A DNA stretch of 64,000 nucleotides, taken from NCBI GenBank assembly GCA_014904845.1, contig MU119446.1, positions 22,940 to 86,939 of the forward strand. The letters are read 5' to 3'. This document shows, piece after piece, positions 1 to 12,530 of this stretch. The notes below the pieces were generated by a model. It was not told the origin of the DNA. It saw nothing but the letters and a program-made list of their open reading frames with translations, and did no database searches. This DNA comes from Acephala macrosclerotiorum (Eukaryota; Ascomycota; Leotiomycetes; Helotiales; Mollisiaceae). Position 1 is the stretch's first letter, and each line of letters starts with the position of its first letter. The position numbers and the translations under genes are program-made.

Positions 1-1000
1 AAGAAAAGCAAGTTCGGACATTTTACAATCGATCAGATAATGGGCCAGAGATTCGAGGCAGGAAAAGAGCTTTTATAAGAAGAGATACGGCCGCAATTGG
101 GATTTTTGTAGAGGATGATAATGTGAAGAAAGAGGATAAGGCAGTACTATAAGCAGATTTTGCAGATATGATCGGTGTGGATTTGCTAAAGACGAAGCAT
201 TTCAAGCTATCGAGGATGCGAAAAGTAGACTTTTAATCGATCTAGAGAGTATGTAAAAAAAACGAAAATATTATTAATGCTATTTAGTATAAAAAGAAGA
301 AATTGCTTTCAAAACAAGTCGATCAACGCTACGATTTTGCTGGAGAGTAATTACAAGAACGGTTCTATTCTATTTACTGGAAAGATGTCTATTTCTGCGA
401 TGAGTTCTATTTTGGTGTAGACTCTCAAACAATTTATAAAATCAAGAAAAAAAAGGGTCGAAAACATCGAGATAATCTCGTTAATGCATACCGTAAAAAG
501 GTTACTTCGAAAAATACAAAAGTCAAAGCTCAAAAAGAGAATGCTTTCAAGCTAATCAACGTTTTTATTATCGTTGAAATCAATTATCGGCGATTTATTG
601 CTTATAAAGTTTCGAATGAAGTAAGTAAAATGACTTCGAAAGTCTATATCGATATTTTGAATTAGCTGCGAGAGGATTTACAAAGTATTACTTTTTGATA
701 GAATAAAGATTCCGCTTATCATTCGAAAGTTACTACATTTTGGGTCAAAAAGCATGGGATTAAGTTGCTTACAAGCTTTAGAAACTCTTTTGATCTTTCG
801 ATTATAGAGTTAATAGTTTACTCGATTAAAAAGAAGTTCTATAGTCGTAGATGTGCCTCTCAAGAAGTAGCGTTGAAGCGTTTTAAGGAGGTTTTTGGGG
901 AGAATACAGACTAAAACAAGATCAATGAGATGTACAAATGGTATATCAAAAAACTATATGAATGCTAGCGGCTTGAAGGGCAAATGACGAAGTACTAGTT
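1..1000 (+). mobile_element. Decayed Tc1/mariner-like DDE transposase relic (5' end outside window)
   Basis: Reading the frame that contains position 363 gives a recognisable transposase core interrupted by many stops. A first catalytic Asp lies in a W-K-D-V-Y-F-C-D-E context (Asp codon 399-401). A second block near 700-725 reads as N-K-D-S-A-Y-H. A third block near 780-810 has the P/S-x-D-L-S-I-I-E layout of a DDE element (N-S-F-D-L-S-I-I-E). In-frame TAG/TGA/TAA codons and an apparent Asp-to-Asn change beside the second block fit C-to-T/G-to-A mutation. No terminal inverted repeat is visible because the left end is off the window. The element cannot be active. Family assignment rests on these motifs only, so the exact clade (Tc1, mariner or pogo-like) is uncertain. 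Confidence 0.65.
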
Positions 1001-1082
1001 AAGTAGATAAATTGATGTTTTTAGTGATGGTGTTTTTGGCCCGTGCACAAAATCGGAACGTTTTTCCTCCGGTGGAGAGACA

Positions 1083-2690
1083 GGCTTGCTCTACGTCATT
1101 GTCACTCTCATCTACCGACTCTTCCTCAGTCCCGTCGCACATTTTCTAGGACTAAAACTTGCCGCTATCAGTTTTCTGCCTTAGTTCTACTACGGTGTCA
1201 TCAAACAAGGACGATATATGTTCAAGATTCGAGAATCGCACGAGAAATATGGACTAGTGATTCGGATGAATCTATACGAACTGCACGTGATTGTCCCCGA
1301 ATTCATGGACGTTATTTACACTGGCTACAATCATAAAAGGGATAAATGGTCTTTCTATACGGAGATCTTTGCTATACCGGGAGCCTCGATGAACACGAAT
1401 GCTCATGATCATCATCGGATAAGAAGGTCGGCTTTGAATCCGTTCTTTTCGAAAGCTTCGATACGAAACATGCAGCCGCTGATCGATGCGAAAGTTGATC
1501 AGCTGTTGGAGAGATTTGATGATTTTCAAAAGTCGGGAGATGTTCTAACATTGAATCATGCTACTGCTGCTTTCACAAACGGTGCGTGGAGAGACCGAGT
1601 CTTTTCGTGTTGTTGGAGTGACTGACACAATCCAGATGTTGTCACCGAGTTCTCCTTTGGAAAGTGCTACAATCGTCTTGGAGATCCAAAATTTGATCCC
1701 TCATTCCATGACAACGCACGAGGGGGTGCAGATATGGTACCATTCTTGGCATTTTTTCCAATTATCATGAGAACACTTGAAGCTCTACCACAGGCTCTCA
1801 CATCAAGGTTGAGCTCTGAGTATGAGCGCTTTCTGGGCGAGAAAAACGTGTGTCCTCTTCCCTCTTTGGATGTATATACAACTGACTACTGAGAACAGGA
1901 CATCTTCGCTGAAGCTAAAAACGTGATCCAGTCACCGAAAGCCTCATTCGAAGACCGACAACACCGAACCATCTTCCACGAAATCCTAGACAGCAAACTC
2001 CCCCTCGAAGAGAAATCAATCGACCGCCTCGCCGACGAAGCAGGTGTAACCCTCGCAGCAGGAACTCTAACAACAGCTTGGGTTCTCGCAGTGGCGATCT
2101 ACTATATGGTCGCCAACCCCACTCTTCTCCGAAAACTGAAAACAGAACTTGAAGCCGCAATTCCGGACCCTTCATCTCACACCCCCTTGGCAACACTCGA
2201 TACTCTTCCCTACCTCCGCGCTGTGGTGCAAGAATCTATCCGTCTAGGATATGGAGCTCCAGGCCGTGTCTGTCACATCGCTCCTGATGAAGCAATGGTC
2301 GTTCCAGGTGCAAATTCACTTCCAATCCCACCAGGAACGCCGACTTGCATGACAGTTTATTTGATGCATCACATCGAATCCATCTTTCCAGATTCTCATA
2401 CCTTCCGTCCTGAGCGATGGATCGAGAACCAGAGGTTAGACAAACATCTTTTTGCTTTTAGCAAGGGATCGAGAGGTTGTGCGGGGATTAATCTTGCGTA
2501 TGCGGAGTTGACGATTGCTGTTGCGAGGATATTTCGGAATTATGGAACGACGGAGTGTCGATTTGATGGAGATAAGGGAGTGCTAGAGTTATTTAAGACG
2601 GATCAGAGGGATGTGGTGTTAGTGGCTGCTATGGTGCTGACGAAGGTCTGGAGTGGGACGAAGGGGGTGAGGATGTGTGTGAGGATGTGA
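1083..2690 (+). pseudogene. Cytochrome P450 (trichodiene-oxygenase-like type), 5' truncated with an in-frame stop
   Basis: Cytochrome P450s are haem-thiolate mono-oxygenases, usually ER-anchored and often in secondary metabolism or detoxification. Exons read 1083-1581, 1636-1847 and 1899-2690. The introns are 1582-1635 (GTGCGT...CAG, phase 1) and 1848-1898 (GTGTGT...CAG, phase 0). Landmarks: I-helix A-A-G-T-L-T-T, K-helix E-S-I-R, F-R-P-E-R-W, and the haem loop F-S-K-G-S-R-G-C-A-G with the ligand Cys. The N-terminal anchor and proline-rich hinge are readable from 1083, but no ATG precedes them: upstream sequence runs into the transposon relic. A TAG at 1182-1184 sits where the family usually has an acidic or polar residue before Phe-Tyr-Tyr. 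Translation could restart at ATG 1218, giving about 455 residues without the membrane anchor. I call it a pseudogene; a shortened soluble product cannot be excluded. Confidence 0.85.
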
Positions 2691-3689
2691 AGCATGGACG
2701 AGCGGAGTGGAAGAGCCCACTAGATCCAGACATGCAAAGTCAAAAGTGATCCTTCAGAAGCTCCACCAGAGAACCCGATACAATCTGATCTTGCAGGTGA
2801 AGCAGCTGTATGTGAAAGGCTGCAGTCCCGTGCTTTTCGGTATGTAAAGTCTAGAACACTTACTTCTTTGTTTTGTCTCTTGGGAGGTTTGTTTGGCTTT
2901 TATTCTCCTTTCTATTTCGACAACTACTACCCCATTTAAGTACTCGCCTCGGCTCAGCATTTCTTTTCTCTTCTTAGTTTTCAGCTGCATGACATTTTCT
3001 ATATCGTACTCGTGACTTTCTGATTTTGGTTCTTTAGAGTGTCCCTGATGTTTGTATGCCTTGTTTGCACATAATTTCATTCGTCTGCAACTATTTAATC
3101 CCTTCGCACAACAGCAGCCCTAGATTGGGTCAGCTGACCCTAAGCCTCAAAGTTCAAATAATATTTGTTGCGTGTCGTAAAATTGCACTTTCTTGATCAC
3201 AGAGCCCAGCACTAAATTCTTGGGTCCGGGTGGCTTGCGGGATTGGAGGCCATGAAATGCCGCCCGCTAACTGAGACGCGCTTTAGAGGTGTTAAATTCC
3301 TTAATAGACCCCCGTAGAACCCGAGGAATCCACCACGTTGATTGGCCCATTTTCCATGTTGCACATCGCAGTCAAACCTTCAGGTTTGGCCTCTTCACGG
3401 GTTTTGTGGAAAACGGAAGTGCCGCTCTCGGCGGGGTGCAGCTGAGGGGAGACAAGGGACAGCCGAGACAAACTGCAACCCCTCCTTTGATTCGTTTGGG
3501 AGACTTTGTAGCAGTTCTTAATTTCCATCAACTGCATGGATTTTTTATGGTTGCGGGATTGGAGGCCGTCATCAAAATGAGTCTGATCTCTCAAAAGCAA
3601 CCAGGACCAGAGTCGACAAATGGCTCCGCTGATTGGTACAGTCGGGTTCGCTTAAAACTCGTCATGTGATTTTCTTATTTACCAACTTT
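2691..3689. other. Intergenic, no supported gene
   Basis: Moderate-GC DNA between the P450 pseudogene and the AT-rich block. Both strands have short open frames (for example 3289-3669 plus, 3301-3600 minus) but none has a recognisable domain or splice structure. A CCAAT-type motif (GATTGGC followed about 15 bases later by GTTGCACATC) near 3338 recurs on the far side of the AT-rich block. Confidence 0.4.
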
Positions 3690-4244
3690 AATTTATTATA
3701 ACTTTAGCAAAATAAAACTAAAACTTTTCAGGTTTAAAGTATTTTATAATTTAATATAAAAACAATTATTTAAACTTAAATCTCGCTTATTTATATAAAT
3801 AATATGTTTATAAAATAAATTATATATTTTTAATATATTTTAAATATTTTTAGTAATAAATAGTATTATAAATAAAAATATTATAATTAAACTTTTTAAT
3901 ATAGAATGAAATTAAAATAAAATTAATGTATTTTTAAAAGTTTTAATCGTTTTAAAAAGAGAATTTTTAAATTATAATTTTTTAAATATTAAAATTTTTT
4001 TTATTTTCCGTTTATTTTCATTTATTTTTCATAAACTTACAAGTTTTAAAAAATTAAATTTAAAATACTTATTAAAAATAACATATATTTCCTTTTATTA
4101 TAATTTCAACTTTATAAAAAATTTGTAAATTTATAATTAATTTTTATTTTAAAACTTTATTTAATTAATAAATTTAAATTTAATATAATAAAAATTTTAT
4201 ATATATTTTTTAATTTTTAAAATTTAATTATAAATTATATTATT
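3690..4244. repeat. AT-rich RIP-type relic left of the LTR element
   Basis: The sequence is almost entirely A and T with no coding potential. The border with normal DNA at about 3690 is abrupt. It appears to be an older mutated repeat into which the LTR element inserted; no family can be named. Confidence 0.6.
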
Positions 4245-4249
4245 AATAT

Positions 4250-4457
4250 TATTGGTATTACAAGGGAGACTTATTACTAGTAATAAACTAAAAACAAAAT
4301 AAATAAATAGATTAAATAATTCGTTAATTGATTATAAATTGTAAATTTAGTAAACGCGTAAAAATTAAAAAATATAATCTCAATTTTAGCGCAGGCGGCG
4401 CTAGTCCCGATTTGGCCTAGTGCCGCACGTGACTACTAAACTAATATTGTATCCACA
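4250..4457. repeat. 5' long terminal repeat
   Basis: Aligns along its length with 10137-10340, with mostly G/A and C/T differences and one small indel (208 versus 204 bp). Its last 70 bases include a GC-rich core (about 4388-4438) containing CACGTG that has escaped the surrounding AT drift. Confidence 0.85.
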
Positions 4458-4458
4458 C

Positions 4459-4464
4459 TGGCAG
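4459..4464 (+). other. Candidate tRNA primer-binding site
   Basis: TGGCAG follows the 5' LTR after one base. TGG complements the CCA end of a tRNA primer. What follows is homopolymer T, so the tRNA cannot be identified. Confidence 0.4.
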
Positions 4465-7400
4465 TTTTTTTTTTGTAATAAAAATTAGCTTAGTTTAATA
4501 ATTTAAAAAAGCGTTCTTATTTTTTTTTTTTATCGTAATTCGTTAATACGTAAAACTTATTAATATTTTAATATAAAAATTATATAATTAAGCTTTAGAA
4601 ATAACGCTAATAAACTAGTACTATTCTCGAAGTTCGTCGGAAATTATAAGCGTCGAGATTAAAGTAATCCTTTTTTTTTTAATTTTATAAATTAAATAAT
4701 TATAAAATTCGAAATATAACGTAAAAATTTTTTTTTTTTTATTTTTTTTTTTTTAATAAATATTTTCTTTAGTTCTTTGCGCTATTTTTACCGTTTTCTT
4801 TTTTTTTAATTTATTTTTTTATTCGAATTTTAAAATAGTTCGTATTTAAAAACTTTTTTAAAGTTTTATTAAATATTAATTTTATTATAATATTCGTTAA
4901 ATTATTTTAATCGTTAATTCATCGAATTTTTTATAATTTTTTACGTTTATACGATTAATAAAAAATTATAATATCGATTATAAAACGCTTTTTTTTAATC
5001 GTTTTCAATTTAATTAAATACTCGTATAACGAATATAAATTTATATAAACGATTATTGAGATTTTAAAAAAAATCGAATTATTAAATAATTATATTAATA
5101 ATAAATTCGATTATAATTATTATATTAATTTTTTTTATTATATTATATATTTTAAAAATTAAAACGTTTTTAATAACGCGTTTATTTTTAATAAAATTTA
5201 ATTTTGAATTTTTTATCGTTTAATTAGTATTTATTTATTAAAATAATTTTATATTTAATTTAAAAATTAAAATTTTTATTATTTACAAATAAACTATCGA
5301 TAAAAACGAAAATAATATATTTAAATTTTCGATTTAAATTTTTAATTTACTATTCTATTTTTTTATTAACGTAATAATTTTTTTTTTATTAAATTTTAAT
5401 ATTAAATAATAATAAATAAATCGAAAATTACTTCAAATTAATAAATTATAATAATATAAGTTTTTTTAATTTATTATTTTCGATATTTAATTTAAAAATT
5501 AAATAATTTAATATTTATTAATTTAATTTTTTTATTTTAATTTTTTTATTATAATTAAATCGTATTTTCGAATTAAATTAAAACGTATTTATTAAAAATT
5601 AATAATATTTCTAATATTAAAACTTTTTTAAATTTAATTAAAAATTTAATTTTATTAAATTCGTTTTTTTTAAAAATAAAATTTTTTTTTTTTATTAATA
5701 TAAACGTATTGTCGGTTTATATTTTAATAACGTTAAAAAAATTTTTAATAATCGTAATTAAAAAATAAAAATCGTATATCGACGTAATTATAAATAGTTT
5801 CTTTTTATAATACTTATAATACGTAATTTATTAATATATTTTTATTTTCGTAATTTTATATAAAAACTTTAAAATAATTATAATTGTATTTATTAAATAT
5901 AAATAGCGAATTTCTTTCGATAAACGTATTAATATAAATCGTTAAAAATTTATTATAAATTAAATATTAAATTTAAATAATATTATAAAATTATATTTTA
6001 ATTTTTTTATTTAAAAATTAAATTAAAAAAAAGTATTAAAACAATTAATCGTTAATTAACTTTTTAAATTATCGAGAATTATATAAAAATTTTTTTTTTT
6101 TTTGTTGTTATATTTTTAAATTACTAATTTCAATTTTTCGTAAAAAGTATCGATAGTTTTATTTTTAATTTTATTAATTAATCTCGAATTAAAAATTCGA
6201 ATTTTAATATATTTATTAAAATCGTATTAAACGAAATTAAAAACTTTTTTTATAATTAAATTATCGATTTTTTTTTTTTAAAATACTTTAAATAATTATT
6301 TAATAATTATAATTATATTTTTTTTTCGTAGTTTTAATAATAGTTTTATATCGTTTTTTTTTTATTTATTATAAAAACTATAAAAATTTTAATTTTTTCA
6401 ACGATAATAATAAAAAATTAATCGTTAAAATTTTCGTAATTTTTTTCGTTGTTTTTAATAAAATTATAATATTTATTTTATTTAAATTTTTTATTATATA
6501 CGTTTTTATTTCGTAATTTTTTTAAACGTTTTTAATTACGCTTTTTAATTAATTTTTCGTTTATTTCGTTCGATTAAAAAAATAAAAATAAAAGTTTTTA
6601 ATTAAAAAATAATAAAATTTTTTTTTAATTTTTTTAATTATTTTTTTAATCGTTAATTCGATTATAAACTTTTAATATTTCTTTTTTTATGTAATAAAAT
6701 TTAATAATCGTTAAACGAAAATTAATCGATTTATAAAATATATCGATTATATATATTTTTTTATTAATTATTAATAATTTATATAGTTTTTTTTATTTGC
6801 TTTTTTTACGTTAAATACGTACTTTAAATAAAATTAGTAAATTTAATATAAACTTCGTATATAAATCGTTTTTTATTATAAACGCGTTATTAATTTAACG
6901 TTAAATATATAAACGACGTATTTTTTTAGTAATTACTCGAATTATTTTAATTTTTTTAATAATTAATAGCGACGACGTATCGTTATTAATTATTTTAAAG
7001 TAAGCTTTAAAAATTAATAATATAAATATAATATCGTTCGATTTTATCGAATCGTTAATAGTTTTAATTACTATTTATAAAATTATATTTTTATCGATTT
7101 ATTTTTCGATTAATTCGTCGTAAATAATCTCGTAAACTCGACGTAATAAAATATAATATTTTTTTATTTTTTTTATACTATTATAAGTTTTTACAAATAT
7201 TTTTTTAATTTCGATCGTTATTATTTTAGCGTTTTATTGAAACTTTATAAACGAGAAATTTTTTTTAATATTATAAATAATATAATTCGATAATTTTTAA
7301 TATATATCGATTTAATATATACGTAATATATTTTATATTATTTTTATAAATATATTTTTTATAAATCTAGTAATTTAAAATACTATAAACGAGTTTATTA

Positions 7401-10136
7401 TTTATAAGATTAATTTTTTATTTAAATATAAAACGTCGACAATAATCGAGTAATTAAATTTATAATTATTTTATAAAATAAATTTAAATTTTTTAAATAA
7501 TTATTTATATATTTAATAATAGTAATAATATTTAATAAAATATTAAATATATTTAATATTTATATTATAATTAATTTATTAAAAAACTTTTACAAAACGT
7601 TGTATTAATAAATAATTAAAACGTTTATATAATTAATATAATTTTATATTAATAAAATAATTTTAAATTAAATTTTTTTTTAATTAATATAATAATATTT
7701 ATAAATAGTTTTATTTTTTTTATAATAAAAACGATTTCATTTTTTTAATTTAAAGTATTTTTTAAATTATCGAGTTTTATATTTATAGTATTTATATTTT
7801 AAATATAAAATAAAAAATATATATTTATAAAAATAATATAAAAAGTAATAATATTTAATAAAATATTGATTCGAATAATTTTTTACGATAAAATAATATT
7901 TTTATTAAAGTGAATCTTATAAATTTTAATTATAAATATATTTAATTAAACGCTAATATTAAATTTTTATAATACTATAAATTGCGATTAATTAATAATT
8001 AATATTTCAACGATTTTATTATTCGATATAATTCTTTAGAAATTTTTTTAAAAAATATTAATTTTCGAAAATAAAAAATAAATATTAATTCGATTCGAGT
8101 AATTCGAATTATAATAATAAAATATTAAATATATTTTTTTTTATAATAATATAACGAGTAAATTAATTATTTAAAATAATTATTATTTACATATTATTAA
8201 TTGTTTTAAATTCGATAAAATAATTTTTATTTTCGTTTTTTATTTTTATATTTATTAATAATTAATTAATTTTTATTATTTAAATATTTTTTAATAAATT
8301 TTTGATTTTTTCGATTTTAACAAAAAAATTTTAATAATAAATTATTATAATATTTCGATTTACTATATATTAAATTTATTATCGAAATTTTATATATATT
8401 TATTATCGTTTTTTTATTGTATATTTTATAAATTAATATTTCGATTTATTATAAATATAATATTTTTTTTAATATAATTTTTTTTAAAATTTATAATTTT
8501 TACGATATTTATTTTGAAAGTTTTTTCAATTTTGATATTTTCGATTTTATTTTCGATCGCGTTTTTTATTTTATTTTTTATAAATACGATCGATTTAATT
8601 TTACTCGAACTCGTTTTTTTTTTTAATTTTAAAAAGTAAAATTTAAATTATACTACTATATTTCACGTGATCGTATTATAATACTTATTATTAATCGCAA
8701 TTCAATATAAACGTTTTTAAAAATATTAATAAATTTATAAAAAATAAAATTATATTTTTTAATATTTCGATAAATATTAATAATTTAATTTCGTAAATTA
8801 TATTTTATTTAATATTTTAATAATAAGTTTAATTAAATTTTTTGAAATTGATTAAAAAATATTTATAAATATTTTAATTTAATTTTTATTAAATTAATCG
8901 TAATAATTTTTATTAAAATTATTTTTTTGTATAAAAATATATATAATTAATAATTTTTTTTAATTTCGAAATAAGTTTTTATTATTATTATTAATATAAT
9001 AAAATCGAAACTTTTTTTTAAAAATTTATTAAAATAAAACGCGTTTATACGTTTTATAAAATTAATAGAAAATATTTTATTATAATAATTATAAAAAAAC
9101 GATAATTTATAATTAAAAATATTATATAATTTTTTATTATATTTTTTATTATCGATATAAATTTTTATTAAATTCGTAAATAATTTAATAAAAATATTTT
9201 ATAAATTATTATATTAAAATATTTTAATTTATTAATTGAATTAATCGATTTTATCGAAAAAAGAAATTTTTATTTTTTAATTAATCAAAGATTTTTATTT
9301 ATATTTATTTATAAAATTTTTTTTATTAAAAAACTTTTTTTAAATTATTAATAATAAACTTTTTATTTTTCGATATTTAAATTTCGTAAATACGTAAAAA
9401 ATCTCGTAAACGACGTATAAAATTTTTATATATTAAATATAAAATTTTTTATAAATAATCTTCGAAATTTTTTTAAAAGTATTTTTATAAATTGCGATTA
9501 AAATATATTTTTTTTTTATATATTTCGAAATAATAAAAAATATATTTATTTAATATTTTTTTATTAAAATTTTTTTCGTTCGTAAAATCGAAATTTTTTT
9601 TTATTTATTTTTATTATAAAAAAATTTAATTTTAAATAAATTTATTATTTTAAAAAATAATTATATAATAAATAATAAAAAAATTAAAAATTTTAATTCA
9701 AATTTAAATAAATATTATTATTAATATTTATACGTTTTTAATTAAATAACGAATAAAAACGTAAAACTTTTTTTAAAAATTCGTTTTTAATATAAATTCG
9801 AATAAATTAATATAAATTTAAAATCGTTTTTACGTTTTTTTATTCGTTTTTCGTAAACGTTATTATTTTACGTAGTAAACGTAAATTTAAAAAATAAATA
9901 TAAATTTAAAATCGTTCTCGCATTATTTTTTTTAAGTTTTTAATAATCTCAATATTTTTAACGCGTTTTTATAAAAAAAATTTTATAAATTCTCGTTTTT
10001 TCGAAAATATATTAATTATTTTAAACATTTTTTTATAAAAAATAAATTATTTAAAAATTTTTTTTTTTTTTATAAATTAATCTTTTTTAAATAAAAATCT
10101 AATTATTTTGTAATTAATTAAATAATTATTAATTAA

Positions 10137-10340
10137 TATTAATATTACTAAAAATACTTATTACTAATAATAAATTAAAAACGAAATAAATAAATTAAAT
10201 AATTTGTTAATTAATTATAAATTGTAAATCTAATAAACGCGCAAAAATTAAAAAATATAATCTCAACTCTAGCGCAAGCGGCGCTAGTCCCGATCTGGCC
10301 TAGTGCCGCACGTGACTACTATACTAATATTGTACCCACA
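10137..10340. repeat. 3' long terminal repeat
   Basis: Partner of 4250-4457. It ends in ...CCCACA and is followed at once by the AATAT target duplication. It carries the same retained GC-rich core at about 10268-10320. Confidence 0.85.
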
Positions 10341-10345
10341 AATAT

Positions 10346-11177
10346 ATATAATATATATTAATATTTATATTAATATTTAAATAATATAATTTTATTTTTT
10401 TCTAATTACATGTAATTTCATCTACTTAAAGGAAAGTTATAAAAAGATTAAAATTGAAGTACCGAATTTCACGTGACGAGTTTTAATATGACCCGACTGT
10501 ACATGTATTTTTTTGCACATCGCAACCCAAAATCATTGACGAAACGTGGGTAGGCTTCGAGGTGGAGGAGTGTTTCTCATTGGCAGGGCAAGTGCACTAG
10601 GCTGCGAAGAGGTTTTGTTGCAAGTCTTCTGCAGGAAGAGGAAATCACGTTGCTCTCGCGGCCACGCAAGCCACAAGGTACTGATTGGCTTCATCTTTTT
10701 GTTGCACATCTTAAGCACAGAATTTTCGTCCATTTTGGGTAAGTGCCCCAGCTAGCAAAGCCCTTGGGGCGGGTGGGTTCCCTTTCGGGTTCCACGGTAT
10801 TTGTAAGCCCAAGACTGCCTGATTGGCATATTCTTAACTGTTGCAGATCGAGCGCAGGACAAATTGGAGGATGACATGGTATCGTGTTTCGTCGTAGTTC
10901 ACAAGGTGACACAGCTGATTTGTGGGAAGCAAATCATGGATTCATGGTGCAAGACGTCTCAAGTATAGCATAGCATAGATACAATGATGAACAAAGTTTC
11001 TTGGGATAAGATCGCACCCACTTGGGAAGGATAGAGTCTATAGTAAGTTCGCTTGATGAGTATTGGAAAAGAGATCTCCTTGAAGAAATGTTCCCATGTT
11101 TCAATTAGGAAGATGCAAAGGCAAGGCTATGCAAGCGCTCAAGCAAGGAATTTAAGAGTGCACACGAGGCCAACAGT
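10346..11177. other. Border of AT block and intergenic region; no supported gene
   Basis: 10346-10430 is residual AT-rich sequence; then composition returns to normal. Overlapping ORFs at 10533-10912 lie on both strands and have no recognisable domain. The GATTGGC...GTTGCA motif pair occurs near 10573, 10681 and 10819, matching one near 3338. The last part is the 3' flank of the NAPE-PLD-like gene. Confidence 0.4.
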
Positions 11178-12530
11178 TCATCTAACCTCGATCTCAACCG
11201 CAAGGCTACCACCAATATCTAGCAATCCTGCTCTACCATTCTCGGACTGCGGTGAATCCTCTAGAGTCTCCACTCCTTGCTTCTCACGTGCCTCGTCGAA
11301 CTCGATTGTGGCTTCATACGACTCATTCTCGGAGCCAATGAAGGTGCCGAAATGAACTCCAACTGTATTTCTTGATCTGACTGCTTTGTGGATGTCGATG
11401 GCGTCTGCTGGCGATGCATGTAATGCTGAAGGGATTTCTTGATGCGACAATCGCAGCCCGACATAGGAGATGAAGCCAAGGGTGCCTCCTCTCCATATAG
11501 GTATGAAGCACAAATCGAAAGGTCCGAGTCTCTTTCCGATTTCAGCGAAGATGGGACAGACATCCCCGGACTTCGCGGTACGGCGGATGCCTGTATCTCC
11601 TGCGTGGTAGATTCCACCCTTCCTTGTTCGCCTCACCATCAATTTGTCAGATTCTTGAATTTTTGGGTGCAAGAATTGCTCTACAACCCATCCACTCCAC
11701 AATGTACTGGCTTGATCCATCGTTCCCCTCCCAGAATTATGCTGTGCCGGTACACATGTGAATCGTAATAATGTGCTGTCCTCGGCACTCTCATCCACTT
11801 CAAATCCAAAGTCCCGAGGGCTGAACTCGAGATCAGACCACCAATCCATCTCGTGTATCGAGTCTTTCGGTACGCCGGTTGAGGAGAGCCAACTCTTGTT
11901 GCCCAATGGAACAAAGTATTTGCATTTTGGGAACCTTGTCAAAATCGACTTTAGAGTCAACAGATCCAAGTGGTCGTAATGATTGTGTGAAATAACGACA
12001 GCATGACAATCAGGCAGATCCGTTACCTGACATGGGCTTGGCTTCATCCTGCTCGGTCCTGTATACTGCGTTGGTCCAGCACGGACAGAAAATATAGGAT
12101 CGAAAAGCACCCAGAGGCTGTTCCTTGCACGTGATCTGGAAGACGATGACCCCTTAGGTGTCCTTGAGGAAGCCTTAGTCGGGGAGATGTCTTGAAGACC
12201 CTCAAGTGGCAACTTAACCATGACACCGGCGTGCCCTAACCAAGTCCCAACTAAGGATTTCTCTTTCGTCAAACCTCTTGCCTTCAGGTCTGAAGCGCCC
12301 CAGTCGGGCTTCACCACCTTGATATTGCGCGCTCTTTCATGCTTGTGGAGATCAGTATTATTGTACCAGCTCAATGGATTCGAAATTGTCAGGAGCTCAG
12401 TCCATGTTGGTTTGTTTGCTGAAGACCATGGGTTTCGAAACAAGGTTCCAGAATTGTTTGCATGATGAGCTGGGCGGGATTCCTTTGCTGAGGAGCGTGA
12501 AGAGGAGGCTCGCGATACCATCTTAGGCAA
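11178..12530 (-). CDS. NAPE-PLD-like zinc metallo-hydrolase (beta-lactamase fold)
   Basis: A 450-residue single-exon protein of the metallo-beta-lactamase superfamily. It most resembles N-acyl-phosphatidylethanolamine phospholipase D, which releases N-acylethanolamines from membrane phospholipid; fungal relatives include yeast Fmp30. The zinc motif S-H-N-H-Y-D-H-L-D is near residue 181 (His182, His184, Asp186, His187). An N-terminal T-W-L-G-H-A-G segment is near 96, a further His in P-A-Q-H-N-S-G-R-G near 263, an H-A-G-D-T-G Asp segment near 310, and V-H-F-G-T-F near 409. These are the expected ligand stations. The serine-rich N terminus and a basic insertion at about 115-137 look disordered. 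No stops or frameshifts, in contrast to its neighbours. The substrate is inferred from family membership. Confidence 0.88.
   Translation of the reverse strand: MPKMVSRASSSRSSAKESRPAHHANNSGTLFRNPWSSANKPTWTELLTISNPLSWYNNTDLHKHERARNIKVVKPDWGASDLKARGLTKEKSLVGTWLGHAGVMVKLPLEGLQDISPTKASSRTPKGSSSSRSRARNSLWVLFDPIFSVRAGPTQYTGPSRMKPSPCQVTDLPDCHAVVISHNHYDHLDLLTLKSILTRFPKCKYFVPLGNKSWLSSTGVPKDSIHEMDWWSDLEFSPRDFGFEVDESAEDSTLLRFTCVPAQHNSGRGTMDQASTLWSGWVVEQFLHPKIQESDKLMVRRTRKGGIYHAGDTGIRRTAKSGDVCPIFAEIGKRLGPFDLCFIPIWRGGTLGFISYVGLRLSHQEIPSALHASPADAIDIHKAVRSRNTVGVHFGTFIGSENESYEATIEFDEAREKQGVETLEDSPQSENGRAGLLDIGGSLAVEIEVR

Larger units (their letters stand above)
4250..10340. mobile_element. LTR retrotransposon, heavily mutated (RIP-like), 6.1 kb
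   Basis: The two ends are direct repeats of about 205 bp (4250-4457 and 10137-10340). They are flanked by the same five bases, AATAT, at 4245-4249 and 10341-10345. Both repeats end in CA, and both begin TA, as expected from a canonical TG start after G-to-A mutation. One base after the 5' repeat comes TGGCAG, a plausible primer-binding-site start. The interior is nearly pure A/T, so gag/pol frames are erased and I cannot tell Gypsy from Copia. The duplication is short and AT-rich, so on its own it is weak evidence; the aligned LTRs are the stronger evidence. Orientation cannot be proved, though the TGG position suggests plus. Confidence 0.85.

Noticed and set aside
3690..10430. Centromere or mitochondrial insertion as explanation of the AT-rich block
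   Set aside because: Paired LTRs with a target duplication and TA-rich transition patterns point to a mutated retrotransposon; no mitochondrial genes are readable.
10533..10912. Overlapping ORFs on both strands between the AT block and the NAPE-PLD-like gene
   Set aside because: Both strands are open by chance, with no domain, intron or start context; treated as spacer.
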